Shown one piece after another: positions 34,790 through 45,109 of a stretch of 64,000 nt of DNA. The stretch's first letter is position 1. Each line of letters starts with the position of its first letter. Source of the stretch: Theodoxus fluviatilis (Eukaryota > Mollusca > Gastropoda > Cycloneritida > Neritidae); assembly GCA_034096865.1 (NCBI GenBank), contig JAWQFJ010001320.1, positions 81,260 through 145,259 on the forward strand, written 5' to 3'. The notes beneath the pieces are model-generated. The model searched no databases. It saw only the letters and a program-made list of their open reading frames with translations, and was not told the origin of the DNA. Both the position numbers and the translations under genes were made by a program.

Positions 34790-37677
34790 ATTTGATATGG
34801 ACAGAGAGCTGACTGACCACTTGCGATGGACAGAGAGCTTACCGATCACTTGCTATGAACAGAGAGCTGTCTGACCACTTGCTATGGACAAAGCTGAATG
34901 ACCACTTGCTATCGACCGAAAACTGACTGACCACTTGCTATGGACAGAGCTGACTGACCATTGCTATGGACAGAGAACTGACTGACCATTTGCTATGGAC
35001 AGAGGGCTGACTTACCACTTGCTATGGACAGAAAGCTGACTGACCACTTGCTATGGACAGGGGGCTGACTTACCACTTGCTATGGACAGAAAGCTGACTG
35101 ACCACTTGCTATGGACAGAGGGCTGAATGAGCACTTGCTATGGACAGAGGGCTGACTGACCACTTGGCTGTGGACAGAAAGCTGAATGAGCACTTGCTGT
35201 GGACAGAGCTGACTGACCACTTGCTATGGACAGAGGGCTGATTGACCACTTGCTATGAACAGAGAGCTGACCGAGTACTTGCTATGGACAGAGAACTGAC
35301 TGACCATTTGCTATGGACAGAGCTGACTGACCACTTGCTATGAACAGAGAGCTGACCGAGTACTTGCTATGGACAGAGAACTGACTGACCACTTGCAATG
35401 GACAGAGAACTGACTGACCACTTGCTATGGACAGAGTGCTGACTGACCACTTGCTATGGACAGAGCTGAATGAACACTTGCTGTGGACAGAGCTGACTGA
35501 CCACTTGCTATGGACAGAGCTGACTGAGCACTTGCTATGGACCGAGAGCTGACTGACCACTTGCTATGGACAGACAGCTGACTGACCACTTGCTGTGGAC
35601 AGAGCTAAATGAGCACTTGCTATGGACAGAGAGCTGACTGACCACTTGCTATGGACAGAGGGGTGAATGACCACTTGCTATGGACAGAGGGTTGACTGAT
35701 CACTTGCTATGGACAGAGGGTTGACTGACCACTTGCTATGGACAGAGGGCTGACTTACCACTTGCTATGAACAGAGAGCTGACTGACCACTTGCTATGGA
35801 CAGAGAGCTGACTGACCACTTGCTATAGACAGAGAGCTGACTGACCACTTGCTATGGACAGAGAGCTGAATGAGCACTTTCAATGGACAGAAAGCTGACC
35901 ACTTGCTATGGACAGAGGGGTGACTGACCACTTGCTGTGGACAGAGCTGACTGACCACTTGCTGTGAACAGAGAGCTCACCGAGTACTTGCTATGGACAG
36001 AAAGCTGACTGAGCACTTGCTATGGACAGAAAGCTGAATGAGCACTTGCTATGGACAGAGGGCTGACTGACCACTTGCTATGGACAGAGATCTGAATGAG
36101 CACTTGCTATGGACAGAGAGCTGACTGACCACTTGCTATGGACAGAGATCTGAATGAGCACTTGCTATGGACAGAAAGCTGAATGAACACTTGCTGTGGA
36201 CAGAGAGCTGACTGACCACTTGCTATGGACAGAGAGCTGACTGACCACTTGCTGTGGACAGAGCTGACTGACCACTTGCTGTGAACAGAGAGCTCACCGA
36301 GCACTTGCTATGGACAGAGAGCTGACTGACCACTTGCTATGGACAGAAAGCTGAATGAGCACTTGCTGTGGACAGAGCTGACTGACCACTTGCTATGAAC
36401 AGAGAGCTGACTTACCACTTGCTATGGACAGAGAGCTGACAGACCACTTGCTATGGACAGAGAGCTGACTGACCACTTGCTATGGACAGAGGGCTGACTT
36501 ACCACTTGCTATGAACAGAGAGCTGACTGACCACTTGCTATGGACAGAGATATGAATGAGCACTTGCTATGGACAGAGAGCTGACTGACCACTTGCTATG
36601 GACAGAGAGCTGACTGACCACTTGCTATGGACAGAGAGCTGACAGACCACTTGCTATGGACAGAGGGCTGATTGACCACTTGCTATGGACAGAGAGCTGA
36701 TCGAGTACTTGCTATGAACAGAGAACTGACTGACCACTTGCTATGGACAGAAAGCTGAATGAGCACTTGCTATGGACAGAGAACTGACTGACCACTTGCT
36801 ATGGACAGAAAGCTAAATAAGCACTTGCTATGGACAGAGGGCTGATTGACCACTTGCTATGGACAGAGTGCTTACTGACCACTTGCTATGAACAGAGAGC
36901 TGATCGAGTACTTGCTATGGACAGAGAACTGACTGACCACTTGCTATGGACAGAGTGCTTACTGACCACTTGCTATGAACAGAGAGCTGATCGAGTACTT
37001 GCTATGGACAGAGAACTGACTGACCACTTGCTATGGACAGAAAGCTGAATGAGCACTTGCTATGGACAGAGGGCTGACTGACCACTTGCTGTGGACAGAG
37101 AGCTGACTGACCACTTGCTATGGACAGAGAGCTGACTTACCACTTGCTTTGGACAGAGCTGGATGAGCACTTGCAATGGACAGAGGGCTGACTGACCACT
37201 TTCAATGGGCAGAGAGCTGACTGACCATTTGCTATGGACAGAGAGCTGACTGACCACTTGCTATGGACAGAGAGCTGACTGACCACTTGCTATGGACAGA
37301 GCTGAATGAGCACGTGCTATGGACAGAGAGCTGACTGACCACTTGCTATGGACAGAGCTAAATGAGCACTTGCTTTGGACAGAGGGCTGATTGACCACTT
37401 TCAATGGGCAGAGAGCTGACTGACCACTTGCAATGGACAGAGAGCTGACTGACCACTTGCTATGGACAGAGAGCTGACTGACCACTTGCTATGGACAGAG
37501 GGCTGAATGAGCACTTGCTATGGGCAGAGAGCTGACTGACCACTTGCTATGGACAGAGGGCTGAATGAGCACTTGCTATGGACAGAGAGCTGACTGACCA
37601 CTTGCTATGGACAGAGTGCTGACTGACCACTTGCTATGGACAGAGAGCTGACTGACCACTTGCTATGGACAGAGAGC
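34790..37677. repeat. 29-bp minisatellite, subfamily B, abutting a RanBPM exon
   Basis: About 100 copies of CTTGCTATGGACAGAGAG plus CTGACTGACCA, with many deletions of GAGA and TATGAAC, GGGCTGA or AATGAGC variants. It ends 22 bases before the exon acceptor at 37699. The sequence at the exon boundary (CCACTCATGTTGCAG, then GTGGACAG) shares CCACT, TTGC and GTGGACAG with the unit, so it may have been seeded there. Confidence 0.95.
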
Positions 37678-37699
37678 AGAGGGCCCACTCATGTTGCAG

Positions 37700-37854
37700 A
37701 GGTGGACAGTCCCAGTGGAAGCAGGAGACAGCTCTGTGGAGGAAGCCAGGCAGCAATTGAGAAGATGTTGCACTTCGGCAGGGAGCTCCAGTCCATGAGT
37801 CAGAAGCTGAAGCGGGAGTTTGGCAAGAACCCTGCCAACAAGAAAGCCCTGCAG
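37700..37854 (+). CDS. RANBP9: RanBPM exon: CRA domain begins
   Basis: 155 bases, phase 1 to 0, from TTGCAG|AGGTGG to CTGCAG|GTGGGT. It encodes [40 protein letters not shown] and [11 protein letters not shown], a close match to the start of the RANBP9 CRA domain ([21 protein letters not shown] in vertebrates). The CRA domain packs against CTLH in the GID/CTLH ligase. An AG upstream at 37679 is also possible, but only the 37700 start restores the family sequence CDTE..EVD in frame with the preceding exon. Confidence 0.92.
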
Positions 37855-38769
37855 GTGGGTGATCAGCAGTGTCTTGTGCACACGATGAGGGAGTAGAAGA
37901 TTTGTGATGTGGGATAAACTCTGGCTTGACATGTTGTTCTGAGTTGGTGAATGATGGAACTCTGAACTTGCTATCATATCTGTATATATACTTTAAGTAA
38001 GAAAGAAGGTGCAAGGGAAGACCGTGTGATGATTAAATTTAATGAAACAATATCAAAATAACCAAATAGATCAAAATTGTAATACATGTACAAAAAAGGT
38101 GTTGGCCCACGGCTTGAAGCCTTCAGTGACACAAGAGCAAAAATTAAACAAAAAGAAACCAAAAAGAAGGGGTCAAGTAAATGACAGTACTTTTATCCAC
38201 ACAAAAAGGAAAAAAAGGACAAATATATTTACAATCCTGAGCAGCAATCACACTTGTGTGTGAAAGATGCTATCATAGATTGCTTTGTTTTATTGCAATC
38301 CAGGAATCTCAACTTGTTAGTGATGTAAATTTTGGCAAATTTTGCTTATGACAGATTTTTTCATATTTGATTTGAAAGACCAACCATCTCACAGTTCAGC
38401 AAATTAACTTTGATGTTGGGAATAAAGACACAAATTGTACCCCTTTAACTCTTAACGTCCTGTACTGCTCCTAACTGCTCCTGAGTCTAAATCCTATACC
38501 GCTTGAAACCACTTGTAATTCACTACATCAACATCAAGGTAGATAACTCTGGCGAGAAGCTTTCTAGGCACTGAAGGAAATTACTGCACAACTTCTGCTT
38601 GGTTAGTGCATCTCTGAATATTTTTTTGTGGATAAGTTTCTACTGAGTTATTTGGCTTTTCACTCATTTTTTGGTGGACGCTCTCCATTGCAAAGATGGC
38701 GGACAGAAATTCAGACTGGTTCAGGTAGTGATTTGTTTTTGTAAATAATCAAAATGGTTCGATCTAGAA
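37855..38769 (+). other. RanBPM intron, unique part
   Basis: AT-rich intron between the CRA exon and a transposase relic. No other feature seen. Confidence 0.6.
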
Positions 38770-39245
38770 ATGTTAGACTCAGAGACTGATCAGAGTGATG
38801 TAACTGTTTCCCGTATCCACACAAGTGATAGATCAGACTTCCATTAGCAAATTATTTGGACTTCTTTATTGGATAATGATTGCAGCGTTGCCGAATGGTC
38901 AGACACTGTCGAGGAGTTTGCTAATGATCCTTTAGTAGAGGCATCCACGAGTACCACTCGGACTTAATGCAGAACTAGTAGCGTAATTTCTATTCTATTT
39001 CCAGAGGAAATGTTCATGATGATCCATGAGGAGACTGTATGCAAGGCAAAATGGCAATGGAACATTCAAAACCTCCATGGAGGATTGGGAAACCTTCCTG
39101 GGCATCCTGTTAATGATGGGCGTCAATTAACTGCCAAATTACCAATGCTAGTGAAGCAAACGATGTGAATTGAGACAGCCAGCAATTGCTGATGTGATGT
39201 CAAGGAATTGTTACAAAATTATCACCAAGTACACAATGTTTATAT
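38770..39245 (+). pseudogene. piggyBac-like transposase remnant
   Basis: Conceptual pieces on the plus strand resemble the N-terminal half of piggyBac-type transposases. An acidic start (AEWSDTVEEFANDPL, near 38890) is followed by FPEEMFMMIHEETV (near 39000), SMEDWETFLGILLMMGVN (near 39070) and LRQPAIADVMSRNCYKII (near 39170). The family has FLGhLLhMGh followed by a hhxxhMSRxRFxxIhRxLHF stretch. Stops and frame breaks occur (for example after TSTTRT and MGVN), and the catalytic DDD region is absent. Recognition rests on motif order, not a database search. Confidence 0.55.
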
Positions 39246-39723
39246 ATATTTATTAGGTACTGGCAGCCAAAATTTTGACTCAGAGATTGTTTTGTTTTTA
39301 TGTGTTGTGCTTTTACTACTTGATGAAAGAATTAAAATAAAACAAAAATGAAGTGTCTATCTTGATTCGTTCTGGAGATACAGCATTTATTGTATATGGA
39401 AACGCGAAACGTAGAGTAATACTAATACTAAATATTTTCCAAACTTTGCAGCCTAACAGTCCTCTAATCATACAAGGTACTCAGCATATATTGCCTAATT
39501 CCAAATCAATATATTGTAGGCAGTTCATGTAAGCAAAATGAAGCCATTCTTTAATGCAGTTCCAGTACAACAGGGTGCTGAATATGGCCCAAAATAAGAA
39601 TTTTCAACGTGCAAAACATCACCGAGGACCATATTTGAAGGCCTGCTGAACAAAAACCATTGAAGTGAGCCCTATCAGACTTATTATACCAGAAGACTAT
39701 ATCATATAATTTGACACTATTTT
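39246..39723 (+). other. RanBPM intron
   Basis: AT-rich unique sequence between the piggyBac-like relic and the hAT-like element. No gene seen. Confidence 0.5.
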
Positions 39724-40027
39724 CAGACCTGTTTACTCTCCCGATTTTAGCGGGAGACTCCCGATTTCAGACCCTATCTCCCGACCTCCCGCTAGCTTCG
39801 TAAATCTCCCGAATTTTTTTCCACCGATCTCCCGAAAATGAAAAATTTTGAAAGGTTTATTTCGTTTCCGAAGCATTTACATGACGATCCGAACTTTCTA
39901 CCGCGCCACTGAAGGTCATTCCGCAGATCTGCAGTACAATTTTTTTGATTGGTTGAGTCAGGACCTTCGTCCAATCGAGAGCCAGTTTACAACCTGGAAT
40001 AGCCGCCATTTTGCTTGACCGATCTCA

Positions 40028-40276
40028 ATGATGATGGCGTCCATTGAAAAGTCAAAGAGAAAGACTCGCGAAACCGATTCTGAATCCGACAGTGAGCGTG
40101 ACACAGAGGATGAGAACAGAAAGTCCACTCTTGTCAGAAGGAGAAAGAGAGCAAAGTACAGCGTAAAGTGGAAGGCTGAGTGGAAATCGGAATTCCCGGC
40201 ATTTCGCCCATCATCGAAATCACACGTGTTTTGCACGTTCTGCAAAAAAGACATCAACGTGAGCCACGGAGGCAAG

Positions 40277-40279
<3 letters not shown>
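40028..40279 (+). pseudogene. hAT-type transposase N-terminus with BED-like zinc finger
   Basis: An ATG at 40028 (MMMASIEKSKRKTRETDSES) opens a basic/acidic leader, then YSVKWKAEWKSEFPAFRPSS and HVFCTFCKKDINVSHGGKN. This matches the zinc-finger leader common in hAT/ZBED-like transposases (W...FPW....FCxxCxxxhxhxHGGxND...H). The frame then runs into (GAGA)n and becomes RERERE, so the expected distal His residues and the RNaseH-like catalytic core are missing. It sits within the CAGACCTG inverted repeats. Confidence 0.6.
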
Positions 40280-40345
<66 letters not shown>

Positions 40346-40512
40346 GAGAGAGAGAGAGAGAACTTGTGTACGCGCGCGCGAGAGAGAGAGAACTTGCAAG
40401 AGAGAGAGATAGAGAAGCGCACGCGAGAGAGACAGAGCGAGAGAAAGAGCGCGCGCGCGAGAGAGAGAGAAGAGAGAAAAAGCGCGCGCGCGGGAGAGAG
40501 AGAGAGAGAGAG
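40280..40512. repeat. (GA)n with (GCGC) interruptions
   Basis: Long GA repeat with GCGCGCGC interruptions that disrupts the transposase-like frame. Confidence 0.95.
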
Positions 40513-40584
40513 AATTTGACTTTTCGCCTCCCTGATCAGAGATGAGACTTATCGGCGTTTCAGCTGATTTCTGAGTTTTTTATT

Positions 40585-41485
40585 GACTCACATGCGAAGC
40601 AAAAGTGAGTCTATGTACTGAGCCGTGTCGTCCGTCCGTCCGGGCGGGCGGGCGGGCGGGCGGGCGGGCGTCCGTCCGTCCGTCCGTAAAAAAAACTTAA
40701 ACGTTGGATTTTTCTCGGAGACTATTAAGTCTATCAACACCAAATGTGGCATGATGGTGTATGATGACAAGGCCTCAAAAAACATACATAGTGACTTGAC
40801 CTTGCTTCAAGGTCAAGGTCACAGGAGCCATAAATGTGGTCTCAAAAACAGTCATTTTTCACATTTTCCCAATTTTCTCCCACGTTATTGAGAATGGCGA
40901 CCTTAGCTACAAGTGGTATATAGGTCAAAGCAAGCCCTATCTTTTGATACCAGTTTGGTTGACCTTGCTTCAAGGTCAAGGTCACAGGAGCTCTTCAAAG
41001 TTGGATTGTATACATATTTTGAAGTGACCTTGACCCTGAACTATGGAAGATAACTGTTTCAAACTTAATAATTATGTGGGGCACATGTTATACTTTCATC
41101 ATGAGACACATTTGTTCACATATCATCAAGGTCAAGGTCACTTTGACCCTTATGAAATGTGCCCAAAATGGGGTAGTGAACCACTAAAAGTGACTATATC
41201 TCATGGTAGAAAGTGCCAATAAGCACCATTGTGCTTCCTATGTCTTGAATTAACAGCTTTGTGTTGCATGACCTTGGATGACCTTGACCTTGGGTCAAGG
41301 TCACATGTATTTTGGTAGGAAAATGTGTAAAGCATTTCTTAGTGTATAATGTCATTGGTAGGTTTAGTTGGTTGACCTTGACCTTGAAGGTCACCTGAAG
41401 GTCAAGGTCATATAAAGGTGAAGGTCATATAAAGGTCAAGGTCATAGTCAAGCATGTGAGTCGTATGGGCTTTGCCCTTCTTGTT
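40585..41485 (+). mobile_element. Dispersed AAGGTCA-rich element, copy 4, nested in the hAT-like element
   Basis: Starts GACTCACATGCGAAGCAAAA, ends GGGCTTTGCCCTTCTTGTT. It carries an expanded CGGGCGGGCGGG tract (40640-40680) where other copies have a short CCGTCCGGGCG, and extra AAGGTCATATAAAGGTCAAG repeats near the 3' end. Closest to copy 1 by eye in the first 400 bases. Confidence 0.88.
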
Positions 41486-41639
41486 CCACTTTCAGCTGAT
41501 TTTTATTCAATTGTTATGCAGTTCGTGACCTGGGATGGTACACATATCTAAAAATAAAAATCTCCCGCTTTTTATTGAAATCTCCCGATTTTTGAGTCGC
41601 CATCTCCCTATTGTGCACAACTTAAGGTAAACAGGTCTG

Positions 41640-42420
41640 TATTTTTTTCCAAGATACAAAAAAGCTTACAGTTCAAGATATTGTGTTATCAATTTGAGGA
41701 AAACCCCGATTTGCGTGATGGAAAAAAGTGAAATTATGAGGGTACTTGACTGAAAAGCTTATTATCTCAAAAACTATATGAGATACTTGCATAAAATTTG
41801 GTGTCTGGCTTTGTTATAGTTTTACCTTTGCAAATGAACTGAAATTTACCAGAAAAGTGCACATAGTTTTTAGCCAGTCTATTTTTAGTAACAAATAAGG
41901 CGTGATTCTGCGGGGGCATGGCTCACTGAAAATCTTCCTATCTAAAAAACTATATCAGTTACCAGCATGAAATATTGCATGTGGCTCAGTAATAGTTTGA
42001 ACTTTGCAAATTAACATAGATTTAAAATATAGGTTAACAAAATATCTTGCTAATTAATTTTTATTAAAAAAACATTGCGGCTCTGTGGACAATAGATATA
42101 GCATAGGAAGTTTGATAGGCCATAACATACATCCATCCATCCATCCATTCAACCAACCATCCATTCATCCATCCATCCACCTATTCATGCATCCAATCAT
42201 CCATCCATCCAAGAAAACCTTGAAATATGTGCCTATTAGTATTGTATTGATGATTTTTTTCATGTGGATGTTTAATTTGGAAAGTGTTTCATTTATTTGG
42301 CATGTTTATGACACAATGTCCCTCTTCTACTCTTCCTTTGGATGAAATGCTCTTGCTCCATAGCTGTCCAAGAAGAAACTCTAGTTTGCTGAAATAGAAA
42401 TTGGACCTTCGTTTCAAGTG

Positions 42421-42422
<2 letters not shown>
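41640..42422 (+). other. RanBPM intron
   Basis: AT-rich unique intron with a short (ATCC)n-like CCATCCATCCA patch near 42130-42210. No gene seen. Confidence 0.6.
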
Positions 42423-42495
<73 letters not shown>

Positions 42496-42511
42496 ATGTG
42501 TGTGTGTGAGT

Positions 42512-42569
<58 letters not shown>

Positions 42570-42573
42570 ACGC

Positions 42574-42634
<61 letters not shown>
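42423..42634. repeat. Compound (GT)n-(GA)n microsatellite
   Basis: (GT)n from 42423 to about 42508, then (GA)n to 42634 with one CACGCGC interruption. Confidence 0.95.
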
Positions 42635-42636
<2 letters not shown>

Positions 42637-44013
42637 CGGACGCTGGAATTGTGCATAGTCTAAAATAAAACAGAAAAATAAAATAGCATTGCATTTCTAT
42701 AAAAGGTCATTAATATTTTTTTAACATGTCAGCAGTTTGGCTGCGTACCTCAGAGATGAGAATCAGATGTTATTGGCACGTGTGTGTATACATCCAAACA
42801 CATGACTATTCGATATGGGATCGCACTTCGGTCTATGATAGACATCGATTTTTGTTTTCGAACACCCTGCTAAAATTCAACAAAACACTTATTTATGTTG
42901 TTTATAACATACAGACATTCCTGTCATAATATTTTGATGATAACAATCAGCAGAAAGAAAAATACGATAGGCCTACACTTCGAATGCACATATACACAAC
43001 ACACAACTTTGACCCGGTCACGTGGCAAACATTTGCTGTTAATTCTGCGTAAACTTTGCCATGAATAGCAAAAAATAGCTTTAATAACTTGCAGTACTGG
43101 TAACTTAATGAGTTTAGACATCGAATTAGGCTACTTATCAAGACTAGACTTGATGCTGCAAACAAATAACTCCGATTTGCCACAACCGCTCGTAGATGCG
43201 TAGTCCGCCATGATGCGTTCCACTACCAGTGCGCGGAGAGTACTCGTCTCCGTTTGGCTCGCGCTGCGCGAGCATTCATTTGTCCGACACGTTTCATATA
43301 TCGTTAAATTCGGCATAAAATGAGCTTTAATTTCCGTCTTTATTGTATATAATCCGTTGAGTAGTTCCAGAGATATGAGCTTTTGAAAATTAGACATATT
43401 TTCAGATAGAATTTTCTTTAACTTAATCGCTTTATTTTGGAAAAATATTTATACGAGAATAAACTGTGGAGCTTTGTCTTGCTGACTCAGTAATTCACAT
43501 ACTTGGAATGGGTTTCTTGACGGCACGAAAGGTATTGTTTCTAACACACTGTAAATATGCTCGGTGAAATACGCCATTCCGACTGATGACGCGAAGCGTA
43601 TTTTGTGTTTCATCTAGTACTTTTAGTGCATTCGCACAAGTACCACAGATCACAGACAACATAAAAAACAACACAGAACGACAGATGAAGGTTGAAACTT
43701 TATTTTGCACATAGTTTTGGTGCGAAACTTTTCAATTTAAATATATAAACATCACGGGGTAAATCATCAATTTTTAGCCTGCAGGCACCTTTCCCGGCAA
43801 AACTGGCTGCGGCTGCCAGTACCTATATTTATGCTATTTGAAAGATGTTAAAAGTCCAAATGTGAGTGCAGAGGAATATAAACAGGATTTCTTCTCTGTA
43901 TCATTAGAAACTTTTATCAAATATCCATGGACTGGTAGTGTGCATGCCTGGGGGGGGGAGGGGGGTGGGTGGGGGTACGAGCACTGCAGTGATGCTGTGT
44001 GCTGTCTTTGCAG
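42635..44013 (+). other. RanBPM intron before CRA exon 2
   Basis: Unique AT-rich intron ending in a G-rich stretch and the acceptor TTTGCAG at 44013. No element or RNA gene recognised. Confidence 0.6.
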
Positions 44014-44125
44014 GATGCCTTTAGTCTTCTGGCCTATGCTGACCCTTGGAACAGCCCTGTCGGCCACCAGTTGCAAGCTGTTCGCAGGGAACCAGTGTGT
44101 GCAGCCCTCAACAGTGCCATCCTAG
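44014..44125 (+). CDS. RANBP9: RanBPM exon: CRA domain, middle
   Basis: 112 bases, phase 0 to 1, from TTGCAG|GATGCC to ATCCTAG|GTTAGT. It encodes [20 protein letters not shown] then [13 protein letters not shown], a near match to vertebrate RANBP9 ([30 protein letters not shown]). It joins the final exon as G|AG (Glu). The highly conserved DPWxSPVG motif is part of the CRA core. Confidence 0.94.
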
Positions 44126-44144
44126 GTTAGTGTTTGTGCATACC

Positions 44145-44191
<47 letters not shown>

Positions 44192-44427
44192 CAGCTGCAT
44201 GAGAGAGGAGCGCAAATGCATGTGTGTTTTTGTCTCAGAGAGAGAGAAAGAGTGTGTGTGTTTGTGTTTGTGTGTGTGCAGCTATTTCTGTCCACGTGAT
44301 GGAAGTACACTACTATCAAATGTAACATCCACTTAGCATCCGGTCAGAAAGGGAGATGTAACTCGCGCGTAGCATCCGGTCCAAAAGGGTTAAAAGTTGA
44401 GGCTGACCTACTTTGGACCAAATAAAA

Positions 44428-44504
<77 letters not shown>

Positions 44505-44978
44505 CAGCTGCATGAGAGAGGAGCGCAAATGCATGTGTGTTTTTGTCTCAGAGAGAGAGAAAGAGTGTGTGTGTTTGTGTTTGTGTGTGTGCAGCTATTT
44601 CTGTCCACGTGATGGAAGTACACTACTATCAAATGTAACATCCACTTAGCATCCGGTCAGAAAGGGAGATGTAACTCGCGCGTAGCATCCAGTCCAAAAG
44701 GGTAAAAAGTTGAGGCTGACCTACTTTGGACCAAATAAAAGTAAATTTAAATATGATTTTATGTTTATTTGCGAAGCATAAAGGCAACTGGATCAATTCT
44801 AGAGAGGTCAAAGAGGCAGAAAAGATTCCAAACAGAACATGCATCTGGTTGACCTCTACTATTGTTGCAGGGCTGTATCTCTGAATGACCAGGGTGACTT
44901 GTGATCTGCTTCATGGTGCCTTGTCTCTGATAGTGCCACATTCATTGCATTGAAACAATTTCTGTTTTCTTTCCCCAG
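44126..44978 (+). repeat. RanBPM intron with 313-bp-offset tandem duplication
   Basis: Positions about 44186-44429 are repeated almost exactly at 44499-44742 (TTTTCACAGCTGCATGAGAG through ACCAAATAAAAGT). Each copy is preceded by a (GT)n run of different length (44142-44185 and 44431-44498). Few differences are visible (for example TCCGGTCC versus TCCAGTCC, GGGTTAAA versus GGGTAAAA), so the duplication is recent. The remainder (44743-44978) is unique intron. Confidence 0.92.
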
Positions 44979-45109
44979 AGTCCTACGGATTGCCCAAGCA
45001 GCCCCCTCTGGAACTGGCCATCTCGCAGGCCTCGGAGTGCTTGAAGCTGATGTCCAAGGCTGGCATCGGCTCCTGTGCCTTTGCCTCCCTCTCAGACTAC
45101 CTGCACTAG
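44979..45109 (+). CDS. RANBP9: RanBPM terminal coding exon
   Basis: 131 bases including the TAG at 45107-45109, from CCCCAG|AGTCCT. It encodes [40 protein letters not shown] and YLH-stop. This is the end of the CRA domain with the family's invariant C-terminus ([20 protein letters not shown] in vertebrates), so the stop is authentic. RanBPM is therefore complete from the SPRY-LisH linker to its C-terminus. Confidence 0.95.

Larger units (their letters stand above)
39724..41639. mobile_element. hAT-like DNA transposon remnant with nested insertion
   Basis: Terminal inverted repeats CAGACCTGTTTAC (39724) and GTAAACAGGTCTG (ending 41639) start with the CAG common to hAT elements. Subterminal CTCCCGA / TCGGGAG motifs cluster at both ends, another hAT habit. 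TATTTT flanks both ends, a possible degenerate target duplication (hAT normally makes 8 bp). The interior has a transposase N-terminal piece (40028-40280), a GA microsatellite (40281-40510) and a nested dispersed element (40585-41485). No catalytic domain remains. Confidence 0.7.

Noticed and set aside
27433..34849. Very long minus-strand frames (866 to 1840 codons, Cys/Pro/Ser-rich repeats such as SCPTSACSPNSYVL)
   Set aside because: They coincide exactly with the 42/37-bp minisatellite, exist in all three frames at once and lie inside a RanBPM intron on the opposite strand.
37636..37699. Extension of the RanBPM CRA exon upstream ([21 protein letters not shown])
   Set aside because: This part translates the 29-bp satellite. 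The acceptor at 37699 restores the family sequence in phase.
42293..42694. Frames of Leu-Ser or Arg-Glu repeats
   Set aside because: Compound GT/GA microsatellite.
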